From Comamonadaceae bacterium (lineage in GTDB: Bacteria > Pseudomonadota > Gammaproteobacteria > Burkholderiales > Burkholderiaceae_C), in contig CANCAO010000029.1 in assembly GCA_947374105.1 (NCBI GenBank), positions 1-10,503 on the forward strand: a DNA stretch of 10,503 nt, read 5' to 3'. Position 1 is the stretch's first letter; each line of letters opens with the position of its first letter. Below are positions 1-6,410 of the stretch, piece after piece. The translations under genes and the position numbers were made by a program. The notes beneath the pieces were generated by a model. That model did not search any database, was not told the origin of the DNA, and was given only the letters and a program-made list of their open reading frames with translations.

Positions 1-667
1 AGGCATCGCGGGTGCGCTGCACGTCTTGCATCACCTGTGCCAGTGTGGCGCGGCGCTCAGCCACCGTGCGTTGGTGCTGTGCGCGACCATGGTAGGCCTG
101 CAAACCGGCGAAGTGCAGGCGCGGGTGGCAGGCGATCTCGCGCGCCAGCGTCAATGCGGCATCGCCAGGGGCAACACCGCAGCGCGCCTGGCCAACGTCG
201 ATCTCAATGAAAACGTGAATTCGGGCGCTGCCCTGCGCGTCCACGTTCTGCAAAACTTGGGCCAGGTTACGAATACCTAGGAGCGAGTCCACGGCAATAG
301 AAAGTTTGCCATTTTGTGCCTGCAACCCAATGAATATGTACGCAAGAAGCTCTAATTTTGATAGCAAAACAACTTCATTGCTGATGTAAATATCACGCAC
401 GCCCCCCGCCAACATGGCGTGCGCCTCGGAGACTTTTTGCACGCACACGCCCACCGCCCCGGCAGCGATCTGCTGGCGCGCCAGCGCCGCACTTTTGTGC
501 ATCTTGGCGTGCGGGCGCAGCTTGACATTGTGCTGGTCGGCAAAGCGCTGCATCAGTCTGAGATTACGCTCCATCGCGTCCAGATCAATCACCAGTGCAG
601 GTGTATCGATGTCGTTGACGCTTAGCCCAGGAGACGCGTTGATGGGGTGAAACGGTGGTTGATCCAT
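1..667 (-). CDS. DSD1-family PLP enzyme (D-threonine aldolase / 3-hydroxy-D-aspartate aldolase-like), 3' end cut by window edge
   Basis: This is the N-terminal 222 codons of a fold-type III (alanine-racemase-like) pyridoxal-phosphate enzyme; the reading frame stays open to base 1. Residues 22-29 read TPALVIDL and residues 51-58 read RPHAKMHK. In this family the lysine of that second motif (here K55) forms the Schiff base with PLP. VCVQKVSEAHAM and DIYISNEVV follow, both typical of the family. Known members cleave D-threonine or D-3-hydroxyaspartate to glycine plus an aldehyde, or dehydrate D-serine-type substrates. The C-terminal half, which carries the metal site, is outside the window, so the substrate is open. 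ATG 667 is chosen because GGAG precedes it by 9 nt and the TPALV motif sits at the usual distance. Codons around 308-365 are AT-rich and look repeat-derived (see findings). The gene is divergent from gcvH. Confidence 0.85.
   Translation of the reverse strand, partial: MDQPPFHPINASPGLSVNDIDTPALVIDLDAMERNLRLMQRFADQHNVKLRPHAKMHKSAALARQQIAAGAVGVCVQKVSEAHAMLAGGVRDIYISNEVVLLSKLELLAYIFIGLQAQNGKLSIAVDSLLGIRNLAQVLQNVDAQGSARIHVFIEIDVGQARCGVAPGDAALTLAREIACHPRLHFAGLQAYHGRAQHQRTVAERRATLAQVMQDVQRTRDA
308..365 (-). repeat. Possible Comamonadaceae-type dispersed repeat embedded in frame in the aldolase gene
   Basis: Read on the minus strand, this stretch begins GCTATCAAAATTAGAGCTTC and ends CACAAAATGGC. It is clearly more AT-rich than the surrounding codons. 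It resembles, from memory, a short repeat scattered through Acidovorax, Polaromonas and Rhodoferax genomes, usually between genes, with a GCTATCAAAAT... start and a ...CAAAATGGC end. The frame stays open through it and encodes a hydrophobic peptide (LELLAYIFIGLQAQNGK). The spacing between flanking family motifs (SNEVV and IAVDS) looks normal. It may therefore be replacement or chance resemblance rather than a simple insertion. No second copy was seen in the window. Confidence 0.35.
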
Positions 668-762
668 GATGCTTGGCTCCAGGAAGAAGATGCTGAGCGA
701 TAGCCCTCGCCACAACTCAGGCAGAATTTAGCTTAATCGAACCCCCTGATTTTGGAGTACCC
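668..762. promoter_or_regulatory. Divergent promoter region between the aldolase gene and gcvH
   Basis: This 95-nt gap must hold the start signals for both divergent genes. A GGAG at 754-757 lies 5 nt before the gcvH ATG. On the minus strand a GGAG lies 9 nt before the aldolase ATG. No convincing -35/-10 pair stands out, and there is no room for, or trace of, a tandem glycine riboswitch. Confidence 0.5.
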
Positions 763-1131
763 ATGCGCAAGTACAGCGAAGAACACGTTTGGCTCAAAGT
801 AAAAGGCCAAAGCGCCACCGTCGGCATCACGCACCATGCGCAAGACACCTTGGGCGATATCGTGTTTGTCGAGCTACCCCCCATCGGCAGCACCCACGCG
901 CAAGGCGCGGTGGCGGGTGTGGTGGAGTCGGTCAAGGCAGCGGCCGATGTGTTCATGCCGGTGACGGGCCAGATCACCGAGGTGAATGAGGCCCTGCGTG
1001 ACGATCCTTCGCTGGCCAACAGCGACCCGCTGGGTGCGGGCTGGTTCTTCAAGGTCAAGCTGACGTCACCTGACCAAATTTCGGCATTACTGGATGAAAC
1101 GGCCTATGCCGCGCTGCTGGCCAACACCTGA
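763..1131 (+). CDS. gcvH: Glycine cleavage system H protein (lipoyl carrier)
   Basis: H protein carries the aminomethyl group on a lipoyl arm between the P, T and L proteins of the cytoplasmic glycine cleavage complex. At 122 residues it is close to the usual length (about 125-130). It opens with KYSEEHVWL and has [20 protein letters not shown] at 20-39, then [19 protein letters not shown]58 in ESVKAA is the lipoylation site. The end ([13 protein letters not shown]) is also typical. A GGAG 5 nt upstream supports ATG 763. No gcvT or gcvP lies beside it, unlike the usual T-H-P operon. It is therefore either the sole H gene placed apart or a second copy; the window cannot decide. Its TGA abuts the stop codon of the convergent nitroreductase gene with no base between. 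Confidence 0.95.
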   Translation: MRKYSEEHVWLKVKGQSATVGITHHAQDTLGDIVFVELPPIGSTHAQGAVAGVVESVKAAADVFMPVTGQITEVNEALRDDPSLANSDPLGAGWFFKVKLTSPDQISALLDETAYAALLANT

Positions 1132-1749
1132 CTAGGTTTGATAACTAGCGAATGGGCCTCTCACCGCAATTTCACTCAAGGGTTTGCGGCTATTGGGGGC
1201 TTCACGCTCACGAAAACCATCGGGCAGGCTGGCGGGGTCGCCGCGCTTACCTACCGCCACAAGACAGTGCAGCACATGATGGGGCGGCAGAAGAACCGCT
1301 TGGGCGGCGGGTTCGGGGTTGAAGCCGCCCATAGCGTGCACATGCCAGCCCGAGAGCGTAGCTTGCAAAGCCAAATGCGCCCAAGCCGCGCCGGTGTCGA
1401 AGGCGTGGGAGGGGTTGGGCACCAGAGTGTCGCCGCCCTTGGGAAGGGCCATGGCGCAGGAGGCAACGGCCAGCAAGGCGCTCGCGGTTTTTGCCCAAGT
1501 TTGGTTCTTGGCGTTCAGACTTTCAAACAAAGGCTGCCACAGCGCGTCCCCACGCAAGGCATAGGCAAAGCGCCACTCCTGCGCGTTCTGGGCCGAAGGG
1601 GCCCAGCGGGCGGCTTCAAGCAGGGTCAACAGCTCGGGCTCTGACATGGGCGCGTCGGCAAAGGCGCGGGGCGACCAGCGGGTGGTGAACAGCGGGTCAA
1701 TCGGGTGGTCGGGTTTTCGCGTGTTGGGGACGGGGAAGGCATCAGACAT
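1132..1749 (-). CDS. Nitroreductase-family FMN oxidoreductase
   Basis: This 205-residue protein belongs to the nitroreductase fold family, flavoenzymes that usually bind FMN, work as dimers and use NAD(P)H to reduce nitro groups, quinones or enones. The N-terminal FMN phosphate-binding segment RWSPRAF is at 24-30 and APSAQNAQEWRF at 50-61. A middle helix region (FDTGAAWAHLALQATLSGWH) and a closing LVAVGKRGD strand are also seen. ATG 1749 is preferred because AGGA lies a few bases upstream. A TTG at 1770 would add seven residues and overlap the preceding stop codon, but it has no comparable Shine-Dalgarno. It is the last gene of the four-gene minus-strand unit, 17 nt after the amidohydrolase stop. 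Substrate unknown; with its neighbours it may act on an aromatic or enone intermediate (inference). Confidence 0.87.
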   Translation of the reverse strand: MSDAFPVPNTRKPDHPIDPLFTTRWSPRAFADAPMSEPELLTLLEAARWAPSAQNAQEWRFAYALRGDALWQPLFESLNAKNQTWAKTASALLAVASCAMALPKGGDTLVPNPSHAFDTGAAWAHLALQATLSGWHVHAMGGFNPEPAAQAVLLPPHHVLHCLVAVGKRGDPASLPDGFREREAPNSRKPLSEIAVRGPFASYQT

Positions 1750-1766
1750 GGGGATTCCTAAAAAGT

Positions 1767-2855
1767 TCAAGAGCGGGTGGGTGACAAGTGTGCCAACTGC
1801 GGCATCAAACGCAACGCATTGCCGCGATCAATGGCTTGGCGCTCAGGCGCGGTGAAGCTTCTATCGGCCAAGCCTTGACGCACCTCCTCACCGGGGCGAT
1901 AGGGGTAGTCGGTACCAAACAAAATTTGAGACGGTGGCACCAGCACGCGCAAGGCGGCCATGGCACCCTCGTGGTGTCCTTGGGCGGTGTCGTAATAAAA
2001 CTTCTGCACTTCGCTGAGAACGCCCAGGGGTAAGACCAGCTTGGCTTTTTCTTTCATGTCGGTTTCTTGGCGCGTGAAGCGGCTCCACAAAAACGGCATG
2101 GTGCCGCCGCTGTGTGACCAAATCCAACGGATGTCGGGGAAGCGATTCGCCGCACCGCTGAACAGCAAGCTGGCAATGGTGCGCGAGGTGTCGGCGGCAA
2201 ACTCCAGTGATGAGTTGGGCAGGCCCTCCACCAAGTTGCGGCAGCACGCCGCCATCAAGGGATGGGTGTAGATGACGGCTTTACGCCGATTCAGTTCTTC
2301 CCATATGGGCCAGAAATGTTTGTCGCCCAGGTACTTGTCGCCGTAGCTGGTCATCAGTCCAATGCCATCGGCTTTCAAGGTGTCAAATGCGTAGGCAATT
2401 TCACGCAGACTGCCCGGCACGTCCATCAGCGGCAAGGTTGCAAATGAGCCAAAACGGCCAGGGTAGTCACGCGCCATTTGCGCCGCGTATTCGTTGGACT
2501 CGCGTGCCAGGCGCTGGTCGGTGGGTACGTCGCTCAAAAAAGCACCGGGCTGCATCAAGGCCACGACCGAGGTTGCAATGCCGTTTTTGTCCATGTCTTC
2601 AATCGACATTTGTGGCGACCATTTCGGTGCGCCGCCACCGCCCAGCCGCTTGAGATCAGCTGCATAAGAAGGTGGAACGATGTGGTGGTGGATGTCGATG
2701 CGGTGTGGCTGGGCCGTAGCGTTGCCAGGGCTACCCATGCCTGTTTGACAACCCGCCAAGGCCGATGCGGCCCCTGCGGCCAGCAGGCCTGAGAGAAAGC
2801 CACGGCGGGGTGGGTTGGCGACTTCACAGTGGCAGTCATTCAAGTGGGTGAGCAT
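1767..2855 (-). CDS. ACMSD-type (amidohydrolase 2) metal-dependent hydrolase/decarboxylase, exported by Tat with lipobox
   Basis: This 362-residue TIM-barrel protein belongs to the amidohydrolase-2 (ACMSD-like) family, which decarboxylates or hydrolyses aromatic and related acids with a divalent metal. Expected ligands are present: IDIHHH at 53-58 (H56 and H58), H198 in YTHP, H248 in SHSGG and D316 in GTDYPY. The N-terminus has a twin-arginine motif (RRGFLSG, 17-23), a hydrophobic stretch and LAGC with C36. This suggests Tat export of a folded metalloenzyme and possible lipidation at C36. ATG 2855 is chosen because AAGGA lies about 9 nt upstream; an in-frame ATG at 2912 would overlap the preceding gene and displace the signal. 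Close family members include 6-methylsalicylate decarboxylase-like proteins, but the substrate is not determinable. It lies between the NTF2-like and nitroreductase genes. Confidence 0.87.
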   Translation of the reverse strand: MLTHLNDCHCEVANPPRRGFLSGLLAAGAASALAGCQTGMGSPGNATAQPHRIDIHHHIVPPSYAADLKRLGGGGAPKWSPQMSIEDMDKNGIATSVVALMQPGAFLSDVPTDQRLARESNEYAAQMARDYPGRFGSFATLPLMDVPGSLREIAYAFDTLKADGIGLMTSYGDKYLGDKHFWPIWEELNRRKAVIYTHPLMAACCRNLVEGLPNSSLEFAADTSRTIASLLFSGAANRFPDIRWIWSHSGGTMPFLWSRFTRQETDMKEKAKLVLPLGVLSEVQKFYYDTAQGHHEGAMAALRVLVPPSQILFGTDYPYRPGEEVRQGLADRSFTAPERQAIDRGNALRLMPQLAHLSPTRS

Positions 2856-2877
2856 GGTGGTGTGTCCTTTGTCTGTT

Positions 2878-3468
2878 TCAAGAGGCATGAAGCCAAGTGT
2901 GAGATTGGGCAATCAGTTGATCTAAAGCGGGGCCGCTGGCGGTTGGTAGATTCGGGTTGACCACGCCCCCGGCCTGGGTTTGCAGGTAGGCCAAGTGTCG
3001 GTAGCCTTCGGGGAATTTCTCCAGCATTTCAGGGTCTAGCTGGATAGCGGCTTGCGGGTTCACCGGGTCAAGGCGGTCTTTTTCATAGACGACGCAGCGC
3101 TTGGCGATTCGCCATGTGTTTTGGCGCTTTTCAACGCAATCAAAGAAGCGCCCCACGCTAGTGACGTCAACGGCTTGATCATCGATCATGCCGCGCACCA
3201 GGATCGACATGCGCGTTTGGGCCACGGCCCGTGATCCTTGAATCTCCAGCACGGTGGAGCCGACAAAATGCTGAGAGCGAGAGCCCTTGCGCCAAGACGC
3301 TTGCAGGGCGTCGATGAAGCCGTCAAAACTGCCGTGGTACCAGGTGGCCGTCATGGTGGCGTCATCGTGCACGGTGCTGCGAAGTCGCTCCCAGTCGCCG
3401 ATGTCGCGATACATCGCCCAGCTTTGCACCAGCTCGGTGATGGTGAGTCTTTCAATCAGATCTTGCAT
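2878..3468 (-). CDS. SnoaL-like / NTF2-fold protein (nuclear transport factor 2 family)
   Basis: This 196-residue protein has the alpha+beta cone architecture of SnoaL_4/NTF2-like proteins in residues 1 to about 135. An N-terminal helix (LIERLTITELVQSWAMYRD) leads to the DxGDWERLRSTVHDDATM segment. SRSQHFVGST and a closing strand pair (NTWRIAKRCVVYEKD) follow. The family includes isomerases, dehydratases and dioxygenase small subunits with different active sites, so no reaction is assigned. A C-terminal extension of about 60 residues, ending HTWLHAS, continues beyond the fold. It has no signal peptide, so it is probably cytoplasmic, unlike its exported neighbours. It starts 21 nt after the TTT receptor stop and ends 22 nt before the amidohydrolase start. 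The region ahead of ATG 3468 has no strong Shine-Dalgarno, so translational coupling is possible. Confidence 0.83.
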   Translation of the reverse strand: MQDLIERLTITELVQSWAMYRDIGDWERLRSTVHDDATMTATWYHGSFDGFIDALQASWRKGSRSQHFVGSTVLEIQGSRAVAQTRMSILVRGMIDDQAVDVTSVGRFFDCVEKRQNTWRIAKRCVVYEKDRLDPVNPQAAIQLDPEMLEKFPEGYRHLAYLQTQAGGVVNPNLPTASGPALDQLIAQSHTWLHAS

Positions 3469-3489
3469 GCTGGGTAGGTGCTTGCAGCG

Positions 3490-4512
3490 CTACTCTTGCG
3501 CAATGCCCACACTGCGCAACAAACGCGGCCATTTGTTCAGCTCGGACTTGAGCATGGCATCGGTCTGTACCGTGTTCAGCTCCAAAATTCGACCACTGCC
3601 CTGTTGCAATTTTTTGCGCACCTCGGGGGACTGCATGGCGATGTCAATTTCTTTGCGCAGGCGCTCCACAATCGCGGCCGGTGTTTTGGCGGGCACAAAC
3701 AGGCCGAACCAGGTTTCCATCTCCAGGTCGATGGCTCCGGTCTCGATCAAGGTGGGAATTTGCGGCGCATCGGGCGCACGCTGGCGGCTGGACACGGCGA
3801 AGGGTTTCAACTGACCTGACTCAATGAAGCTGCGGGTCGTGGTGGAGTTGTCAAAAAACAAATCTACACGCCCACCCAGCAAGTCCAGGTACACGGGTTG
3901 CGCGCCTTTGTAGGGCACCAGTTGCAGATCGACCTTACCCAGGCCACGCATTAAAGCGGCCAGGATGTACTGACCCGTGCCCGGCCCACTGGTGCCAAAG
4001 TTGAGCTTGCCGGGGTTGGCGCGCGCATAGGTCATCAGCTCTTTGACGGTGTTGAAGGGCAAGTCATTGCGCCCGACCAGGGTGTAGGAGTGCGAGACCA
4101 CCAAGCGCAAGGGGATGAAGTCGGTCAGCGGATCATAGCCCGGCTGTTTGTACAGCCCCATATTGAGCGCCATATTGGACAAGCCACCCACCACGATGTG
4201 ATGGCCATCGGCGGGCGCACGGGCAATGGTTTGCGTGCCCAGCAAGGTGCCACCACCGGAGCGGTTTTCAATAAAGAACTGCTGGCCCATTTGCTCCGAC
4301 AACTTGGCACCCAACACCCGCGCGACCAAGTCAAAACCGCCACCTGACGCCGAGGGTGCAATGATGCGAATGGGTTTGCTAGGGTAGTCTTGGGCATGCG
4401 CGAGGGCGGATGAGAGCAAGACAAGCAAAGCAAGGCAGCGTTGACCTAGCGCATACCAGCGAGACGGTGTGGTTTTGATAGGTCGCTTTGGGTTGAAGTC
4501 ATTGAGCATCAT
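3490..4512 (-). CDS. Tripartite tricarboxylate transporter (TTT) substrate-binding protein, Bug/TctC family
   Basis: This 340-residue protein is a periplasmic solute receptor of the Bug family. These receptors pass organic acids to a TctA/TctB membrane pair. The signal peptide is clear: a basic stretch, LALLVLLSSALAHA, and probable cleavage after A40 before QDYPSKPIRIIAP. Family hallmarks follow: SASGGGFDLVARVL, FFIENRSGGGTLLGTQ, NFGTSGPGTGQYI, VPYKGAQPVYLDLLGGRVDLFFD and the late FGLFVPAKTPA. ATG 4512 (or the adjacent ATG 4509) places the signal peptide 14-15 residues in; an upstream ATG at 4572 would add 20 unlikely residues and cover the palindrome at 4533-4553. No tctA or tctB gene is in the window. 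Orphan receptors of this kind are abundant in Burkholderiales. It is the first gene of the minus-strand unit, so the three enzymes downstream may act on its ligand (inference). Confidence 0.93.
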   Translation of the reverse strand: MMLNDFNPKRPIKTTPSRWYALGQRCLALLVLLSSALAHAQDYPSKPIRIIAPSASGGGFDLVARVLGAKLSEQMGQQFFIENRSGGGTLLGTQTIARAPADGHHIVVGGLSNMALNMGLYKQPGYDPLTDFIPLRLVVSHSYTLVGRNDLPFNTVKELMTYARANPGKLNFGTSGPGTGQYILAALMRGLGKVDLQLVPYKGAQPVYLDLLGGRVDLFFDNSTTTRSFIESGQLKPFAVSSRQRAPDAPQIPTLIETGAIDLEMETWFGLFVPAKTPAAIVERLRKEIDIAMQSPEVRKKLQQGSGRILELNTVQTDAMLKSELNKWPRLLRSVGIAQE

Positions 4513-4532
4513 GACCCGGATTATTGTGCGAA

Positions 4533-4553
4533 CCGAGCCGTTTAAGCGCTCGG
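4533..4553. promoter_or_regulatory. Palindromic site upstream of the Bug receptor gene (candidate operator)
   Basis: CCGAGC and GCTCGG form a perfect 6-bp inverted repeat with a 9-nt centre, ending about 20 nt ahead of the receptor ATG. Position and symmetry would suit a regulator of the four-gene unit. There is no direct evidence of binding. Confidence 0.3.
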
Positions 4554-4594
4554 GCTTACCCGCACCTCCCATCAGTCGAACTGAATTTCTGAAG

Positions 4595-4606
4595 CAAGCG
4601 CGCTTG
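4595..4606. repeat. Perfect 12-bp palindrome in the Anbu / Bug receptor intergenic region
   Basis: CAAGCGCGCTTG is fully self-complementary. It lies in the 117-nt gap between the Anbu stop and the Bug receptor start. On the minus strand no T-run follows it (TTTTT precedes it instead), so it is not a canonical terminator. It may be a protein-binding site for the receptor operon. Confidence 0.3.
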
Positions 4607-4629
4607 AAAAATCAGTGCAGCAACGAGAC

Positions 4630-5361
4630 CTAAGCCCAATAAGCCGGATCCGGCAGTTCATTAAACACCTTGCGCAATTGTTCTGCCCAGCTCTCTCGAA
4701 TAGAAGCAAAGTAAGGGTCTTTGTTGTCTATCAGCTTGCGTCTGCTGATTCGCAGTGCATCGCGCTCGTAACACATCAGATCCAGTGGCAAACCGACGGA
4801 AAGATTAGATTTGATGGTTGAGTCCATTGAAATCAGGCAGCATTTGGCCACTTCGTCCAAGGTCAAACCACCACCAATCACGCGATCAAGAATCGGCTTT
4901 CCGTACTTGGATTCACCGATCTGGAAGAAAGGTGTTTCTTCAGTCGCTTCAATGAAGTTACCAGCCGAGTAGATATTAAACAAACGAGGCGGCTCCCCCT
5001 TGATCTGGCCACCGAAAATCATATTGGCATTGAATTCGATATTGAACGACTTGAGCGATTCGGCATCTCTTTCATACACTTTCCGTACAGCGTCTCCCAC
5101 TATTTTTGCTGCTGAAAACATGTTGGGGGCTGATGCAAGACTCTTTTCGCCATCATTTCCCATTTGCACGCGCAAACCGCTCGCGACCGATTGGCTGACA
5201 GAAAGGTTGCCAGCCGTCAAAAGTACCATGACACGCTCGCCTGGCACCTCGAAGGTGTGCATCTTGCGAAAGGTGCTGATCTGATCCAAACCAGCGTTGG
5301 TACGGGAATCAGAGAGAAAAACCAGGCCGGACTCGCTCTGGACTGCAACGCAATAGGTCAT
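4630..5361 (-). CDS. Anbu: bacterial proteasome-type peptidase (ancestral beta subunit family)
   Basis: This 243-residue Ntn-hydrolase belongs to the Anbu family, a bacterial relative of HslV and the 20S proteasome beta subunit. After Met removal Thr2 (MTYCVAV) would be the N-terminal nucleophile. The companion residues are D18 and R20 in LSDSRTNAG and K33 in TFRKMH, matching the Thr1/Asp17/Lys33-type centre. The next parts, VMVLLTAGNLSVSQ and NANMIFGGQIKGEPPRLFNIYSAGNF, are also family-typical. It probably assembles into rings or helical open structures and hydrolyses peptides in the cytoplasm; the native substrate is not known. It sits 72 nt after the alpha-E gene, in the Anbu cluster context. 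There is no clear Shine-Dalgarno before ATG 5361. Its base composition is visibly lower in GC (sampled lines 40-50%) than the receptor gene beyond it. Confidence 0.93.
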   Translation of the reverse strand: MTYCVAVQSESGLVFLSDSRTNAGLDQISTFRKMHTFEVPGERVMVLLTAGNLSVSQSVASGLRVQMGNDGEKSLASAPNMFSAAKIVGDAVRKVYERDAESLKSFNIEFNANMIFGGQIKGEPPRLFNIYSAGNFIEATEETPFFQIGESKYGKPILDRVIGGGLTLDEVAKCCLISMDSTIKSNLSVGLPLDLMCYERDALRISRRKLIDNKDPYFASIRESWAEQLRKVFNELPDPAYWA

Positions 5362-5380
5362 TCAGAAACAATGTAGTTGT

Positions 5381-5411
5381 AAAAAAGGAGGCATCATATC
5401 CGGCATGATGC
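5381..5411 (-). terminator. Hairpin plus T-run between alpha-E and Anbu (weak intrinsic terminator or attenuator)
   Basis: On the minus strand GCATCAT (5411-5405) and ATGATGC (5397-5391) make a perfect 7-bp stem with a 7-nt loop. CTCC and then six T residues (5386-5381) follow. The order stem then T-run matches an intrinsic terminator for transcripts coming from alpha-E. The stem has only three G-C pairs and is separated from the T-run by four bases, so read-through into Anbu is likely. Confidence 0.4.
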
Positions 5412-5433
5412 TAGCCATCCAAGATTAGCCAGC

Positions 5434-6393
5434 TCAGGCTGTAGCAGGCATCAGAAAGTCGCGACTAATGCGGGCACCCAAGTCGTTGACCCGGTCCAGA
5501 AACTGACTCAGATAGGCGTGCAGTCCTGTGGCAAGAATTTCGTCAATACTTCCAAACTGGAGTTCAGCACACAGTTTTCCTGCATGCCGATGGGTCTCGC
5601 CAGATTGATCATTGGAGACCATGGCCAGATTGCTAACAACCTCATTGAGACTGGCATGCAATGACCGGGGCATGTCCTGTCGCAAGATCAACAGTTCAGC
5701 AACACGCTCAGGTTTGATCACATCGCGGTACACCTTGCGGTAAATTTCGAAGCCTGAAACGCTACGCAAAATGGCACTCCAATGGTAGAAGTCGTACTCC
5801 TGATCTTTCTCGCTGGCCGCACCAAAGAAGTCACTTTGCAAAGCATGGAACTTGACATCCAGCAAGCGGGCTGTATTGTCAGCCCGCTCCAAAAACGTGC
5901 CTAGGCGCATGAAATACAGCGCCTCGTCGGTCAGCATAGTGCCCAACGTCACCCCACGCGACAAGTGTGAGCGGAATTTGACCCAATCTAAAAATTGACC
6001 TGGATCACGCTCGAACTCATCGTCGCTGATCATACGAAGCACTTCAAGCCAAGTCTGGTTCTGGGTCTCCCAAACCTCGGTCGTCAAGGTTCCCCGAACC
6101 GCACGTGCGTTCTCGCGAGCGGCACGCAAGCAAGACAGAATGGAAGACGGGTTGGATTCGTCCTTGACCATGAAATTCATCACATCCTTGGCATTAACCT
6201 CGCCGTGCAGGGCGGTGTATGCAGGCAGCAGTTCGCTGATGCTCAACAGGCCTTGCCATCCCAACAAGGCCACAGCCTCGGACTGAGGCAACAGCGCAGT
6301 CTGATAATTCACATCCAGCATGCGAGCGGTATTTTCGGCCCGCTCGGTATAGCGGGACATCCAGAACAAGTGATCGGCAGTACGTGACAGCAT
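5434..6393 (-). CDS. Alpha-E domain protein (DUF403)
   Basis: This 319-residue, mostly helical protein belongs to the alpha-E family, a regular partner of circularly permuted ATP-grasp proteins, transglutaminase-like proteins and Anbu. It begins MLSRTADHLFWMSRYTERAE. The glutamate/arginine-rich motif occurs twice: ERAENTARMLDV at 17-28 and ERADNTARLLDV at 169-180. This shows the internal duplication typical of the family. The conserved W, R and E residues suggest a binding surface, but no catalytic activity is established. There is no signal or membrane segment, so it is cytoplasmic. AAGGAA lies about 8 nt before ATG 6393. The gap to the ATP-grasp stop is only 17 nt, so the two are surely cotranscribed. 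By genomic association it is thought to help the ATP-grasp enzyme in peptide-bond formation (inference from the literature on this neighbourhood). Confidence 0.92.
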   Translation of the reverse strand: MLSRTADHLFWMSRYTERAENTARMLDVNYQTALLPQSEAVALLGWQGLLSISELLPAYTALHGEVNAKDVMNFMVKDESNPSSILSCLRAARENARAVRGTLTTEVWETQNQTWLEVLRMISDDEFERDPGQFLDWVKFRSHLSRGVTLGTMLTDEALYFMRLGTFLERADNTARLLDVKFHALQSDFFGAASEKDQEYDFYHWSAILRSVSGFEIYRKVYRDVIKPERVAELLILRQDMPRSLHASLNEVVSNLAMVSNDQSGETHRHAGKLCAELQFGSIDEILATGLHAYLSQFLDRVNDLGARISRDFLMPATA

Positions 6394-6410
6394 GGTCTGA
6401 TTCCTTGTGC

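Noticed and set aside
668..762. Possible glycine riboswitch ahead of gcvH
   Set aside because: The gap is only 95 nt, shared with a divergent gene, and shows no tandem aptamer-like pattern.
1138..1644. Plus-strand open frame (168 codons) just downstream of gcvH
   Set aside because: It is antisense to the nitroreductase motifs and has a glycine/arginine-rich composition typical of shadow frames.
1750..1770. TTG start at 1770 for the nitroreductase, overlapping the amidohydrolase stop
   Set aside because: ATG 1749 has a good AGGA upstream and gives the usual family N-terminus; the TTG start has no comparable ribosome site.
3287..3814. Plus-strand open frame (175 codons) spanning the junction of the NTF2-like and Bug receptor genes
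   Set aside because: It is antisense to two well-supported genes and its product is low in family-like features.
4595..4606. Palindrome after Anbu considered as its terminator
   Set aside because: The T-rich run lies before the stem on the minus strand rather than after it, so it lacks the intrinsic terminator layout.
5381..5428. AAAAAAGGAGG followed by ATG ATG on the plus strand, looking like a ribosome site and start
   Set aside because: The frame stops after seven codons (TAG near 5426). The same bases are better explained as the complement of a hairpin and T-run on the minus strand.
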